A stretch of DNA of 64,000 nt, taken from contig NC_079887.1 of the NCBI RefSeq assembly GCF_029227915.1, forward strand, positions 27,961,650-28,025,649, given 5' to 3'. Position 1 is the first letter of the stretch. The number at the start of each line of letters is the position of its first letter. Both the position numbers and the translations under genes were made by a program. Of this stretch, positions 12,501-25,745 are shown in pieces. Source of the stretch: Hydractinia symbiolongicarpus. Taxonomy: Eukaryota; Cnidaria; Hydrozoa; Anthoathecata; Hydractiniidae. The notes beneath the pieces are model-generated. The model searched no databases. It was not told where the DNA came from and saw only the letters and a program-made list of their open reading frames with translations.

Positions 12501-15500
12501 ATTTCCCTAAATCCCGGACTCGGCCCGTATAGTCAAAAGTATACAAAGAAAGTACCCAGGGAGTAAACGCATTTCCAGAACGATTTTTTAAATTATTTTT
12601 TCACCACTAAAACGCATGAGACTTGTAGTTTTCAAAAATGTTTTCATTTTTGATGAGACGCTTAATAAAAGAAGTTTAATCGCCGGCAAACAAAAACCCG
12701 CGTTTTCCCGTAAATCCCGGCTTGGCCCGTATAGTCAAAAGTATACAAAGAAAGTACCGAGGGAGTAAACTTATTTCCCGAACGATTTTTTAAATTATTT
12801 TTTCACCACTAAAACGCATGAGACTTGTAGTTTTCAAAAATGTTTTCATTTTTGATGAGACGCTGAATAAAAGCAGTTTAATCGCCGGCAAACGAAAACC
12901 TGCGATTTCCCTATATCCCGGACTCGGCCCGTATAGTCAAAAGTATACAAAGAAAGTACCCAGGTAGTAAACTCATTTCCAGAACGATTTTTTAAATTAT
13001 TTTTTCACCACTAAAACGCATAAGACTTGTAGTTTTTAAAAGTGTTTTCACTTTTGATGAGACGCTGAATAAAAGAAGTTTAATCGCCGGCAAACGAAAA
13101 CCCGCGATTTCCCGTAAATCCCGGGCTTGGCCCGTATAGTCAAAAGTATACAAAGAAAGTACCCAGGGAGTAAACTCATTTCCCGAACGATTTTTTATAT
13201 TATTTTTTTACCACTAAACGCATGAGACTTGTAGTTTTCAAAAATATTTTCATATTTGATGGGACGCTGAATAAAAGAAGTTTATTTGCTGGCAAACGAA
13301 AATCCCCGATTTCCCGTAAATCCCGGACTCGGCCCGTATAGTCAAAAGTATACAAAGAAAGTACCCAGGGAGTAAACTCATTTCCAGAACGATTTTTTAA
13401 ATTATTTTTTCACCACTAAAACGCATAAGACTTGTAGTTTTTAAAAATGTTTTCATTATTGATAAGACGCTGAATAAAAGAAGTTTAATCGCCGGCAAAC
13501 GAAAACCCGCGATTTCCCGTAAATCCCGGCTTGGCCCGTATAGTCAAAAGTATACATAGAAAGTACCCAGGGAGTAAACCCATTTCCCGAACGATTTTTT
13601 AAATTATTTTTTCACCACTAAAACGCATGAGACTTGTAGTTTTCAAAAATGTTTTCATTTTTGATGAGACGCTGAATAAAAGAAGTTTAATCGCCGGCAA
13701 ACGAAAACCCGCGATTTCCCGTAAATCCCGGCTTGGCCCGTATAGTCAAAAGTATACAAAGAAAGTACCCAGGGAGTAAACTCATTTCCCGAACGATTTT
13801 TTAAATTATTTTTTCACCACTAAAACGCATGAGACTTGTAGTTTTCAAAAATGTTTTCATTTTTGATGAGACGCTTAATAAAAGAAGTTTAATCGCCGGC
13901 AAACAAAAACCCGCGTTTTCCCGTAAATCCCGGCTTGGCCCGTATAGTCAAAATTATACAAAGAAAGTACCCAGGGAGTAAACTTATTTCCCGAACGATT
14001 TTTTAAATTATTTTTTCACCACTAAAACGCATGAGACTTGTAGTTTTCAAAAATGTTTTCATTTTTGATGAGACGCTGAATAAAAGCAGTTTAATCGCCG
14101 GCAAACGAAAACCTGCGATTTCCCTATATCCCGGACTCGGCCCGCATAGTCAAAAGTATACAAAGAAAGTACCCAGGTAGTAAACTCATTTCCAGAACGA
14201 TTTTTTAAATTATTTTTTCACCACTAAAACGCATAAGACTTCTAGTTTTTAAAAGTGTTTTCACTTTTGATGAGACGCTGAATAAAAGAAGTTTAATCGC
14301 CGGCAAACGAAAACCCGCGATTTCCCGTAAATCCCGGGCTTGGCCCGTATAGTCAAAAGTATACAAAGAAAGTACCCAGGGAGTAAACTCATTTCCCGAA
14401 CGATTTTTTATATTATTTTTTTACCACTAAACGCATGAGACTTGTAGTTTTCAAAAATATTTTCATATTTGATGGGACGCTGAATAAAAGAAGTTTAATT
14501 GCCGGCAAACGAAAATCCCCGATTTCCCGTAAATCCCGGACTCGGCCCGTATAGTCAAAAGTATACAAAGAAAGTACCCAGGGAGTAAACTCATTTCCCG
14601 AACGATTTTTTATATTATTTTTTTACCACTAAACGCATGAGACTTGTAGTTTTCAAAAATATTTTCATATTTGATGGGACGCTGAATAAAAGAAGTTTAA
14701 TTGCCGGCAAACGAAAATCCGCGATTTCCCGTTAATCCCGGACTCGGCCCGTAAGTCAAAAGTATACAAAGAAAGTACCCAGGGAGTAAACTCATATCCA
14801 GAACGATTTTTTAAATTATTTTTTCACCACTAAAACGCATAAGACTTGTAGTTTTTAAAAATGTTTTCATTTTTGATGAGACGCTGAATAAAAGAAGTTT
14901 AATCGCCGGCAAACGAAAACCCGCGATTTCCCGTAAATCCCGGCTTGGCCCGTATAGTCAAAAGTATACAAAGAAAGTACCCAGGGAGTAAACTCATTTC
15001 CCGAACGATTTTTTAAATTTTTTTTTCACCACTAAAACGCATGAGACTTGTAGTTTTAAAAAATGTTTTTATTTTTGATGAGACGCTTAATGAAAGAGGT
15101 TTAATCGCCGGAAAACGAAAACCCGCGATTTCCCGTAAATCACGGGCTTGGCCCGTATATTCGAATGTATACAAAGAAAGTATCCTGTGAGTAAACTCAT
15201 TTCCAGAACGATTTTTTAAATTATTTTTTCACCACTAAAACGCATCAGACTTGTAGTTTTTAAAAATGTTTTCATTTTTGATGAGACGCTGAATAAAAGA
15301 AGTTTAATCGCCGGCAAACGAAAACCCGCGATTTCCCGTAAATTCCGGCTTGGCCCGTATAGTCAAAAGTATACAAAGAAAGTACCCAGGGAGTAAACTC
15401 ATTTCCCGAACGATTTTTTAAATTATTTTTTCACCACTAAAACGCATGAGACTTGTAGTTGTCAAAAATGTTTTCATTTTTGATGAGACGCTGAATAAAA

Positions 15501-15620
15501 GCAGTTTAATCGCCGGCAAACGAAAACCTGCGATTTCCCTAAATCCCGGACTCGGCCCGTATAGTCAAAAGTATACAAAGAAAGTACCCAGGGAGTAAAC
15601 GCATTTCCAGAACGATTTTT
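9540..15620. repeat. 15-monomer tandem duplication, offset 3,032 bp
   Basis: Copy 1 is about 9,540-12,570 and copy 2 about 12,571-15,620. Marks at exactly 3,032 bp include the unusual TTTATTTGC (10,249 and 13,281), ACATAGAAAG (10,522 and 13,554), CTCATATCCAG (near 11,759 and 14,791) and the first G-class monomer (AAAGAGGTTT at 12,061 and 15,093). Copy 1 overlaps the end of the second copy of the 6,065-bp repeat, so this step came later. Private changes include GCTGGC at 13,288 in copy 2 against GCCGGC in copy 1. Confidence 0.92.
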
Positions 15621-15759
15621 TAAATTATTTTTTCACCACTAAAACGCATAAGACTTGTAGTTTTTAAAAATGTTTACATTTTTGATGAGACGCTGAATAA
15701 AAGAAGTTTAATCGCCGGCAAACGAAAACCTGCGATTTCCCGTAAATCCTGGACTCGGC

Positions 15760-16560
15760 CCGTATAGTCAAAAGTATACAAAGAAAGTACCCAGGGAGTA
15801 AACTCATTTCGAGAACGATTTTTTAAATTATTTTTTCACCACTAAAACGCATAAGACTTGTAGTTTTTAAAAATGTTTTCATTTTTGATGAGACGCTGAA
15901 TAAAAGAAGTTTAATCGCTGGCAAACGAAAACCCGCGATTTCCCGTAAATCCCGGGCTTGGCCCGTATAGTCAAAAGTATACAAAGAAAGTACCCAGGGA
16001 GTAAACTCATTTCCCGAACGATTTTTTATATTATTTTTTTACCACTAAACGCATGAGACTTGTAGTTTTCAAAAATATTTTCATATTTGATGGGACGCTG
16101 TATAAAAGAAGTTTAATCGCCGGCAAACGAAAATCCGCGATTTCCCGTATATCCCGGGCTTGGCCCGTATAGTCAAAAGTATACAAAGAAAGTACCCAGG
16201 GAGTAAACTCATTTCGAGAACGATTTTTTAAATTATTTTTTCACCACTAAAACGCATAAGACTTGTAGTTTTTAAAAATGTTTTCATTTTTGATGAGACG
16301 CTGAATAAAAGAAGTTTAATCGCTGGCAAACGAAAACCCGCGATTTCCCGTAAATCCCGGGCTTGGCCCGTATAGTCAAAAGTATGCAAAGAAAGTACCC
16401 AGGGAGTAAACTCATTTCCCGAACGATTTTTTATATTATTTTTTTACCACTAAACGCATGAGACTTGTAGTTTTCAAAAATATTTTCATATTTGATGGGA
16501 CGCTGTATAAAAGAAGTTTAATCGCCGGCAAACGAAAATCCGCGATTTCCCGTAAATCCC
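15760..16560. repeat. Two-monomer duplication, 405 bp
   Basis: An N-class monomer with CATTTCGAG and CGCTGG, followed by a V-class monomer with GACGCTGTATAAAAG, occurs twice. Marks lie at 15,811/16,216, 15,916/16,321 and 16,101/16,506, all 405 bp apart. The duplicated pair differs at only a few bases, for example GTATACAAAG against GTATGCAAAG near 16,385. Confidence 0.8.
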
Positions 16561-17209
16561 GGACTCGGCCCGTATAGTCAAAAGTATACAAAGAAAGTAC
16601 CCAGGGAGTAAGCTCATTTCCCGAACGATTTTTTAAATTATTTTTTCACCACTAAAACGCATGAGAATTTTATTTTTCAAAAATGTTTTCATTTTTGATG
16701 AAACGCTGAATAAAAGAAGTTTAATCGCCGGCAAACGAAAACCTGCAATTTCCCGTAAATCCTGGACTCGACCTGTATAGTCAAAAGTAGTCAAAGAAAG
16801 TACCCAGGGAGTAAACTCATTTCCCAAACGATTTTTTAAATTATTATTTTACCACAGAAACGCATGAGACTTGTAGTTTTTAAAAATGTTTTTACTTTTG
16901 ATGAGACGCTGAACAAAAGACGTTTAATCGCCGGCAAACGAAAACCTGCGATTTCCCGTAAATCCTGGACTCGGCCCGTATAGTCAAAAGTATACAAAGA
17001 AAGTACCCAGGGAGTAAACTCATTTCCAGAACGATTTTTTAAATTATTTTTTCACCACTAAAACGCATAAGACTTGTAGTTTTTAAAAATGATTTTATTT
17101 TTGATGAGACGCTGAATAAAAGAAGTTTAATCGCCGGCAAACGAAAACCCGCGATTTCCCTTAAATCCCGGGCTTGGCCCGTATAGTCAAAAGTATACAA
17201 AGAAAGTAC

Positions 17210-19480
17210 CCAGGGAGTAAACTCATTTCCCGAACGATTTTTTATATTATGTTTTTACCACTAAACGCATGAGACTTGTAGTTTTCAAAAATATTTTCAT
17301 ATTTGATGGGACGCTGAATAAAAGAAGTTTAATCGCCGGCAAACAAAAACCCGCGATTTCCCGTAAATCCCGGGCTTGGCACGTATAGTCGAATGTATAC
17401 AAAGAAAGTACCCTCTGAGTAAACTCATTTCCAGAACGATTTTTTAAATTATTTTTTCACCACTAAAGCCCATGAGACTTATAGTTTTTAAAAATGTTTT
17501 TATTTTTGATGAGACGTTGAATAAAAGAAGTTTAATCGCCAGCAAACGAAAATCCGCGATTTTCCGTAAATCCAGGACTCGGCCCGTATAGTCAAAAGTA
17601 TACAAAAAAAGTATCCTGTGAGTAAACACATTTCCAGAACGATTTTTTAAATTATTTTTTCACCACTAAAACGCATCAGACTTGTAGTTTTTAAAAATGT
17701 TTTCATTTTTGATGAGACGCTGAATAAGAGAAGTTTAATCGCCGGCAAACGAAAACCCGCGATTTCCCGTAAATCCCGGCTTGGCCCGTATAGTCAAAAG
17801 TATACAAAGAAAGTTCCCAGGGAGTAAACTCATTTTTGAACGATTTTTTAAATTATTTTTCCACCACTAAAACGCATGAGACTTAAAGTTTTCAAAAATG
17901 TTTTCATTTTTGATGAGACGCTGAATAAAAGCAGTTTAATCGCTGGCAAACGAAAACCCGCGATTTCCCGTAAATCCCGGGTTGGCCCGTATAGTCAAAA
18001 GTACACAAAGAAAGTACCCAGGGAGTAAACTCATTTCCCGAACGATTTTTTAAATTATTTTGTCACCACTAAAACGCATGAGACTTGTAGTTTTCAAAAA
18101 TGTTTTCATTTTTGATGAGACGCTTAATGAAAGAGGTTTAATCGCCGGCAAATGAAATCCCGCGTTTTCCCGTAAATCCGGGGCTTGGCCCGTATAGTCA
18201 AATGTATACAAAGAAAGTACCCAGGGAGTAAACTCATTTCCCGAACGATTTTTTAAATTATTTTTTCACCACTAAAACGCATGAGACTTGTAGTTTTCAA
18301 AAATGTTTTCATTTTTGATGAGACGCTGAATAAAAGAAGTTTAATCGCTGGCAAACGAAAACCCGCGATTTCCCTAAATCCCGGACTCGGCCCGTATAGT
18401 CAAAAGTATACAAAGAAAGTACCCAGGGAGTAAACTCATTTCCCGAACGATTTTTTATATTATGTTTTTACCACTAAACGCATGAGACTTGTAGTTTTCA
18501 AAAATATTTTCATATTTGATGGGACGCTGAATAAAAGAAGTTTAATCGCCGGCAAACGAAAACCCGCGATTTCCCGTAAATCCCGGGCTTGGCACGTATA
18601 GTCGAATGTATACAAAGAAAGTACCCTCTGAGTAAACTCATTTCCAGAACGATTTTTTAAATTATTTTTTCACCACTAAAGCCCATGAGACTTATAGTTT
18701 TTAAAAATGTTTTCATTTTTGATGAGACGTTGAATAAAAGAAGTTTAATCGCCAGCAAACGAAAATCCGCGATTTTCCGTAAATCCCGGACTCGGCCCGT
18801 ATAGTCAAAAGTATACAAAAAAAGTATCCTGTGAGTAAACACATTTCCAGAACGATTTTTTAAATTATTTTTTCACCACTAAAACGCATCAGACTTGTAG
18901 TTTTTAAAAATGTTTTCATTTTTGATGAGACGCTGAATAAAAGAAGTTTAATCGCCGGCAAACGAAAACCCGCGATTTCCCGTAAATCCCGGCTTGGCCC
19001 GTATAGTCAAAAGTATACAAAGAAAGTTCCCAGGGAGTAAACTCATTTTTGAACGATTTTTTAAATTATTTTTTCACCACTAAAACGCATGAGACTTGTA
19101 GTTTTCAAAAATGTTTTCATTTTTGATGAGACGCTGAATAAAAGCAGTTTAATCGCCGGCAAACGAAAACCCGCGATTTCCCGTAAATCCCGGGTTGGCC
19201 CGTATAGTCAAAAGTACACAAAGAAAGTACCCAGGGAGTAAACTCATTTCCCGAACGATTTTTTAAATTATTTTTTCACCACTAAAACGCATGAGACTTG
19301 TAGTTTTCAAAAATGTTTTCATTTTTGATGAGACGCTTAATGAAAGGGGTTTAATCGCCGGCAAATGAAATCCCGCGTTTTCCCGTAAATCCGGGGCTTG
19401 GCCCGTATAGTCAAATGTATACAAAGAAAGTACCCAGGGAGTAAACTCATTTCCCGAACGATTTTTTAAATTTTTTTTTC
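17210..19480. repeat. 6-monomer higher-order repeat, 1,213 bp, two copies
   Basis: Shared marks are TATTATGTTTTTACC (near 17,245 and 18,458), TAAAGCCCATGAGACTTATAG (near 17,464 and 18,677), a shortened CTCATTTTTGAACG (near 17,829 and 19,042), and CCCGGGTTGGCCCG (near 17,976 and 19,190). Homology fails near 18,268/19,480, where the second copy has AATTTTTTTTTCACC and ACTAATACGC instead. Confidence 0.85.
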
Positions 19481-21249
19481 ACCACTAATACGCATGAGAC
19501 TTGTAGTTTTCAAAAATGTTTTCATTTTTGATGAGACGCTTAATGAAAGAGGTTTAATCGCCGGAAAACGAAAACCCGCGATTTCCCGTAAATCCTGGGC
19601 TTGGCCCGTATAGTCGAATGTATACAAAGAAAGTACCCTGTGAGTAAACTCATTTCCAGAACGATTTTTTAAATTATTTTTTCACCACTAAAACGCATCA
19701 GACTTGTAGTTTTTAAAAATGTTTTCATTTTTGATGAGACGCTGAATAAAAGAAGTTTAATCGCCGGCAAACGAAAACCCGCGATTTCCCGTAAATCCTG
19801 GGCTTGGCCCGTATAGTCGAATGTATACAAAGAAAGTACCCTGTGAGTAAACTCATTTCCCGAACGATTTTTTAAATTATTTTTTCACCACTAAAACGCA
19901 TGAGAATTTTATTTTTCAAAAATGTTTTCATTTTTGATGAGACGCTGAATAAAAGAAGTTTAATCGCCGGCAAACGAAAACCTGCGATTTCCCTTAAATC
20001 CCGGGCTTGGCCCGTATAGTCAAAAGTATACAAAGAAAGTACCCAGGGAGTAAACTCATTTCCCGAACGATTTTTTATATTATTTTTTTACCACTAAACG
20101 CATGAGACTTGTAGTTTTCAAAAATATTTTTATATTTAATGGGACGCTGTATAAAAGAAGTTTAATCGCCGGCAAACGAAAATCCGCGATTTTCCGTAAA
20201 TCCCGGACTCGGCCCGTATAGTCAAAAGTATACAAAGAAAGTACCCAGGGAGTAAACTCATTTCCCGAACGATTTTTTAAATTATTTTTTCACCACTAAA
20301 GCCCATGAGACTTGTAGTTTTCAAAAATGTTTTCATTTTTGATGAGACGCTTAATGAAAGAGGTTTAATCGCCGGAAAACGAAATCCCGCGTTTTCCCGT
20401 AAATCCGGGGCTTGGCCCGTATAGTCAAATGTATACAAAGAAAGTACCCTGTGAGTAAACTCATTTCCAGAACGATTTTTTAAATTATTTTTTCACCACT
20501 AAAACGCATCAGACTTGTAGTTTTCAAAAATGTTTTCATTTTTGATGAGACGCTGAATAAAAGCAGTTTAATCGCCGGCAAACGAAAACCTGCGATTTCC
20601 CTAAATCCCGGACTCGGCCCGTATAGTCAAAAGTATACAAAGAAAGTACCCAGGTAGTAAACTCATTTCCCGAACAATTTTTTAAATTTTTTTTTCACCA
20701 CTAAAACGCATGAGACTTGTAGTTTTCAAAAATGTTTTTATTTTTGATGAGACGCTCAATGAAAGAGGTTTAATCGCCGGAAAACGAAAACCCGCGATTT
20801 CCCGTAATTCCCGGGCTTTGCCCGTATAGTCGAATGTATACAAAGAAAGTATCCTGTGAGTAAACTCATTTCCAGAACGATTTTTTAAATTATTTTTTCA
20901 CCACTAAAACGCATCAGACTTGTAGTTTTTAAAAATGTTTTAATTTTTGATGAGACGCTGAATAAAAGAAGTTTAATTGCCGGCAAACGAAAACCTGCGA
21001 TTTCCCGTAAATACCGGCTTGGCCCGTATAGTCAAAAGTATACAAAGAAAGTACCCAGGGAGTAAACTCATTTCCCGAACGATTTTTTAAATTACTTTTT
21101 CACCACTAAAACGCATGAGACTTGTAGTTTTTAAAAATGTTTTCATTTTTGATGAAACGCTGAATAAAAGAAGTTTAATTGCCGGCAAACGAAAACCTGC
21201 GATTTCCCGTAAATCCTGGACTCGGCCGTATAGTCAAAAGTATACAAAG
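19481..21249. repeat. Satellite with mixed classes, no clear longer period
   Basis: About nine monomers of N, V, C and G class in an order I could not match to an adjacent copy. It includes a G-class monomer with AACAATTTTTTAAATTTTTTTTTC near 20,674-20,697 that recurs inside the 1,214-bp units downstream. Nothing else is seen here. Confidence 0.7.
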
Positions 21250-22055
21250 AAAGTACCCAGGGAGTAAACCCATTTCCCAAACGATTTTTTAAATTATTAT
21301 TTCACCACTAAAACGCATGAGACTTGTAGTTTTCAAGAATGTTTTCATTTTTGATGAGACGCTGCATAAAAGCAGTTTAATCGCCGGCAAACGAAAACCC
21401 GCGATTTCTTGTAAATCCCGGGCTTGGCACGTATAGTCGAATGTATACAAAGAAAGTACCCTGAGAGTAAACTCATTTCCAGAACGATTTTTTAAATTAT
21501 TTTTTCACCACTAAAACGCAAAGACTTGTAGTTTTTAAAAATGTTTTCATTTTTGATGAGACGCTGAATAAAAGAAGTTTAATCGCCGGCAAACGAAAAC
21601 CCGCGATTTCCCGTAAATCCCGGCTTGGCCCGTATAGTCAAAAGTATACAAAGAAAGTACCCAGGGAGTAAACCCATTTCCCAAACGATTTTTTAAATTA
21701 TTATTTCACCACTAAAACGCATGAGACTTGTAGTTTTCAAGAATGTTTTCATTTTTGATGAGACGCTGCATAAAAGCAGTTTAATCGCCGGCAAACGAAA
21801 ACCCGCGATTTCCCGTAAATCCCGGGCTTGGCACGTATAGTCGAATGTATACAAAGAAAGTACCCTGAGAGTAAACTCATTTCCAGAACGATTTTTTAAA
21901 TTATTTTTTCACCACTAAAACGCAAAGACTTGTAGTTTTTAAAAATGTTTTCATTTTTGATGAGACGCTGAATAAAAGAAGTTTAATCGCCGGCAAACGA
22001 AAACCCGCGATTTCCCGTAAATCCCGGCTTGGCCCGTATAGTCAAAAGTATACAA
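21250..22055. repeat. Two-monomer duplication, 404 bp
   Basis: A monomer with TTTCAAGAATG and GCTGCATAAAAGCAG, followed by one with AAAACGCAAAGACTTG (a short deletion relative to CGCATAAGAC), occurs twice. The AAGAATG mark lies at 21,335 and 21,739. The same pair reappears near 25,790, 27,810, 28,215 and 29,830, so it is a mobile block within the array. Confidence 0.83.
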
Positions 22056-22094
22056 AGAAAGTACCCAGGGAGTAAAGTCATTTCCCGAACGATT

Positions 22095-25000
22095 TTTTAA
22101 ATTATTTTTTCACCACTAAAACGCATGAGACTTGAAGTTTTCAAAAATGTTTTCATTTTTGATGAGACGCTGAATAAAAGCAGTTTAATCGCCGGCAAAC
22201 GAAAACCTGCGATTTCCCTAAATCCCGGACTCGGCCCGTATAGTCAAAAGTATACAAAGAAAGTACCCAGGGAGTAAACTCATTTCCAGAACGATTTTTT
22301 AAATTATTTTTTCACCACTAAAACGCATAAGACTTGTAGTTTTTAAAAATATTTTCACTTTTGATGAGACGCTGAATAAAAGAAGTATAATCGCCGGCAA
22401 ACGAAAACCCGCGATTTCCCGTAAATCCCGGGCTTGGCCCGTATAGTCAAAAGTATACAAAGAAGGTACACAGGGAGTAAACTCATTTCCCGAACGATTT
22501 TTTATATTATTTTTTTACCACTAAACGCATGAGACTTGTAGTTTTCAAAAATATTTTCATATTTGATGGGACGCTGAATAAAAGAAGTTTAATTGCCGGC
22601 AAACGAAAATCCGCGATTTTCCGTAAATCCCGGACTCGGCCCGTATAGTCAAAAGTATACAAAGAAAGTACCCAGGGAGTAAACTCATTTCCCGAACAAT
22701 TTTTTAAATTTTTTTTTCACCACTAAAACGCATGAGACTTGTAGTTTTCAAAAATGTTTTTATTTTTGATGAGACGCTCAATGAAAGAGGTTTAATCGCC
22801 GGAAAACGAAAACCCGCGATTTCCCGTAATTCCCGGGCTTGGCCCGTATAGTCGAATGTATACAAAGAAAGTATCCTGTGAGTAAACTCATTTCCAGAAC
22901 GATTTTTTAAATTATTTTTTCGCCACTAAAACGCATCAGACTAGTAGTTTTTAAAAATGTTTTAATTTTTGATGAGACGCTGAATAAAAGAAGTTAAATC
23001 GCCGGCAAACGAAAACCCCCGATTTCCCGTAAATACCGGCTTGGCCCATATAGTCAAAAGTATACAAAGAAAGTACCCAGGGAGTAAACTCATTTCCCGA
23101 ACGATTTTTTAAATTATTTTTTCACCACTAAAACGCATGAGACTTGTAGTTTTTAAAAATGTTTACATTTTTGATGAAACGCTGAATAAAAGAAGTTTAA
23201 TTGCCGGCAAACGAAAACCTGCGATTTCCCGTAAATCCTGGACTCGGCCGTATAGTCAAAAGTATACAAAGAAAGTACCCAGGGAGTAAACCCATTTCCC
23301 AAACGATTTTTTAAATTATTTTTTCACCACTAAAACGCATGAGACTTGAAGTTTTCAAAAATGTTTTCATTTTTGATGAGACGCTGAATAAAAGCAGTTT
23401 AATCGCCGGCAAACGAAAACCTGCGATTTCCCTAAATCCCGGACTCGGCCCGTATAGTCAAAAGTATACAAAGAAAGTACCCAGGGAGTAAACTCATTTC
23501 CAGAACGATTTTTTAAATTATTTTTTCACCACTAAAACGCATAAGACTTGTAGTTTTTAAAAATATTTTCACTTTTGATGAGACGCTGAATAAAAGAAGT
23601 ATAATCGCCGGCAAACGAAAACCCGCGATTTCCCGTAAATCCCGGGCTTGGCCCGTATAGTCAAAAGTATACAAAGAAGGTACACAGGGAGTAAACTCAT
23701 TTCCCGAACGATTTTTTATATTATTTTTTTACCACTAAACGCATGAGACTTGTAGTTTTCAAAAATATTTTCATATTTGATGGGACGCTGAATAAAAGAA
23801 GTTTAATTGCCGGCAAACGAAAATCCGCGATTTTCCGTAAATCCCGGACTCGGCCCGTATAGTCAAAAGTATACAAAGAAAGTACCCAGGGAGTAAACTC
23901 ATTTCCCGAACAATTTTTTAAATTTTTTTTTCACCACTAAAACGCATGAGACTTGTAGTTTTCAAAAATGTTTTTATTTTTGATGAGACGCTCAATGAAA
24001 GAGGTTTAATCGCCGGAAAACGAAAACCCGCGATTTCCCGTAATTCCCGGGCTTGGCCCGTATAGTCGAATGTATACAAAGAAAGTATCCTGTGAGTAAA
24101 CTCATTTCCAGAACGATTTTTTAAATTATTTTTTCGCCACTAAAACGCATCAGACTAGTAGTTTTTAAAAATGTTTTAATTTTTGATGAGACGCTGAATA
24201 AAAGAAGTTAAATCGCCGGCAAACGAAAACCCCCGATTTCCCGTAAATACCGGCTTGGCCCATATAGTCAAAAGTATACAAAGAAAGTACCCAGGGAGTA
24301 AACTCATTTCCCGAACGATTTTTTAAATTATTTTTTCACCACTAAAACGCATGAGACTTGTAGTTTTTAAAAATGTTTACATTTTTGATGAAACGCTGAA
24401 TAAAAGAAGTTTAATTGCCGGCAAACGAAAACCTGCGATTTCCCGTAAATCCTGGACTCGGCCGTATAGTCAAAAGTATACAAAGAAAGTACCCAGGGAG
24501 TAAACCCATTTCCCAAACGATTTTTTAAATTATTTTTTCACCACTAAAACGCATGAGACTTGAAGTTTTCAAAAATGTTTTCATTTTTGATGAGACGCTG
24601 AATAAAAGCAGTTTAATCGCCGGCAAACGAAAACCTGCGATTTCCCTAAATCCCGGACTCGGCCCGTATAGTCAAAAGTATACAAAGAAAGTACCCAGGG
24701 AGTAAACTCATTTCCAGAACGATTTTTTAAATTATTTTTTCACCACTAAAACGCATAAGACTTGTAGTTTTTAAAAATATTTTCACTTTTGATGAGACGC
24801 TGAATAAAAGAAGTATAATCGCCGGCAAACGAAAACCCGCGATTTCCCGTAAATCCCGGGCTTGGCCCGTATAGTCAAAAGTATACAAAGAAGGTACACA
24901 GGGAGTAAACTCATTTCCCGAACGATTTTTTATATTATTTTTTTACCACTAAACGCATGAGACTTGTAGTTTTCAAAAATATTTTCATATTTGATGGGAC

Positions 25001-25745
25001 GCTGAATAAAAGAAGTTTAATTGCCGGCAAACGAAAATCCGCGATTTTCCGTAAATCCCGGACTCGGCCCGTATAGTCAAAAGTATACAAAGAAAGTACC
25101 CAGGGAGTAAACTCATTTCCCGAACAATTTTTTAAATTTTTTTTTCACCACTAAAACGCATGAGACTTGTAGTTTTCAAAAATGTTTTTATTTTTGATGA
25201 GACGCTCAATGAAAGAGGTTTAATCGCCGGAAAACGAAAACCCGCGATTTCCCGTAATTCCCGGGCTTGGCCCGTATAGTCGAATGTATACAAAGAAAGT
25301 ATCCTGTGAGTAAACTCATTTCCAGAACGATTTTTTAAATTATTTTTTCGCCACTAAAACGCATCAGACTAGTAGTTTTTAAAAATGTTTTAATTTTTGA
25401 TGAGACGCTGAATAAAAGAAGTTAAATCGCCGGCAAACGAAAACCCCCGATTTCCCGTAAATACCGGCTTGGCCCATATAGTCAAAAGTATACAAAGAAA
25501 GTACCCAGGGAGTAAACTCATTTCCCGAACGATTTTTTAAATTATTTTTTCACCACTAAAACGCATGAGACTTGTAGTTTTTAAAAATGTTTACATTTTT
25601 GATGAAACGCTGAATAAAAGAAGTTTAATTGCCGGCAAACGAAAACCTGCGATTTCCCGTAAATCCTGGACTCGGCCGTATAGTCAAAAGTATACAAAGA
25701 AAGTACCCAGGGAGTAAACCCATTTCCCAAACGATTTTTTAAATT
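22095..25745. repeat. 6-monomer higher-order repeat, 1,214 bp, three copies
   Basis: Three near-identical consecutive units. CTTGAAGTTT lies at 22,131, 23,345 and 24,559; GAAGGTACACAGG at 22,462, 23,676 and 24,890; all steps are 1,214 bp. Each unit also has GAAGTATAATCGCC, a G-class monomer with AACAATTTTTT, a monomer with CATCAGACTAGTAG, and CTCGGCCGTATAG lacking one C. The series ends near 25,745 where the AAGAATG/GCATAAAAG pair takes over. Confidence 0.93.
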
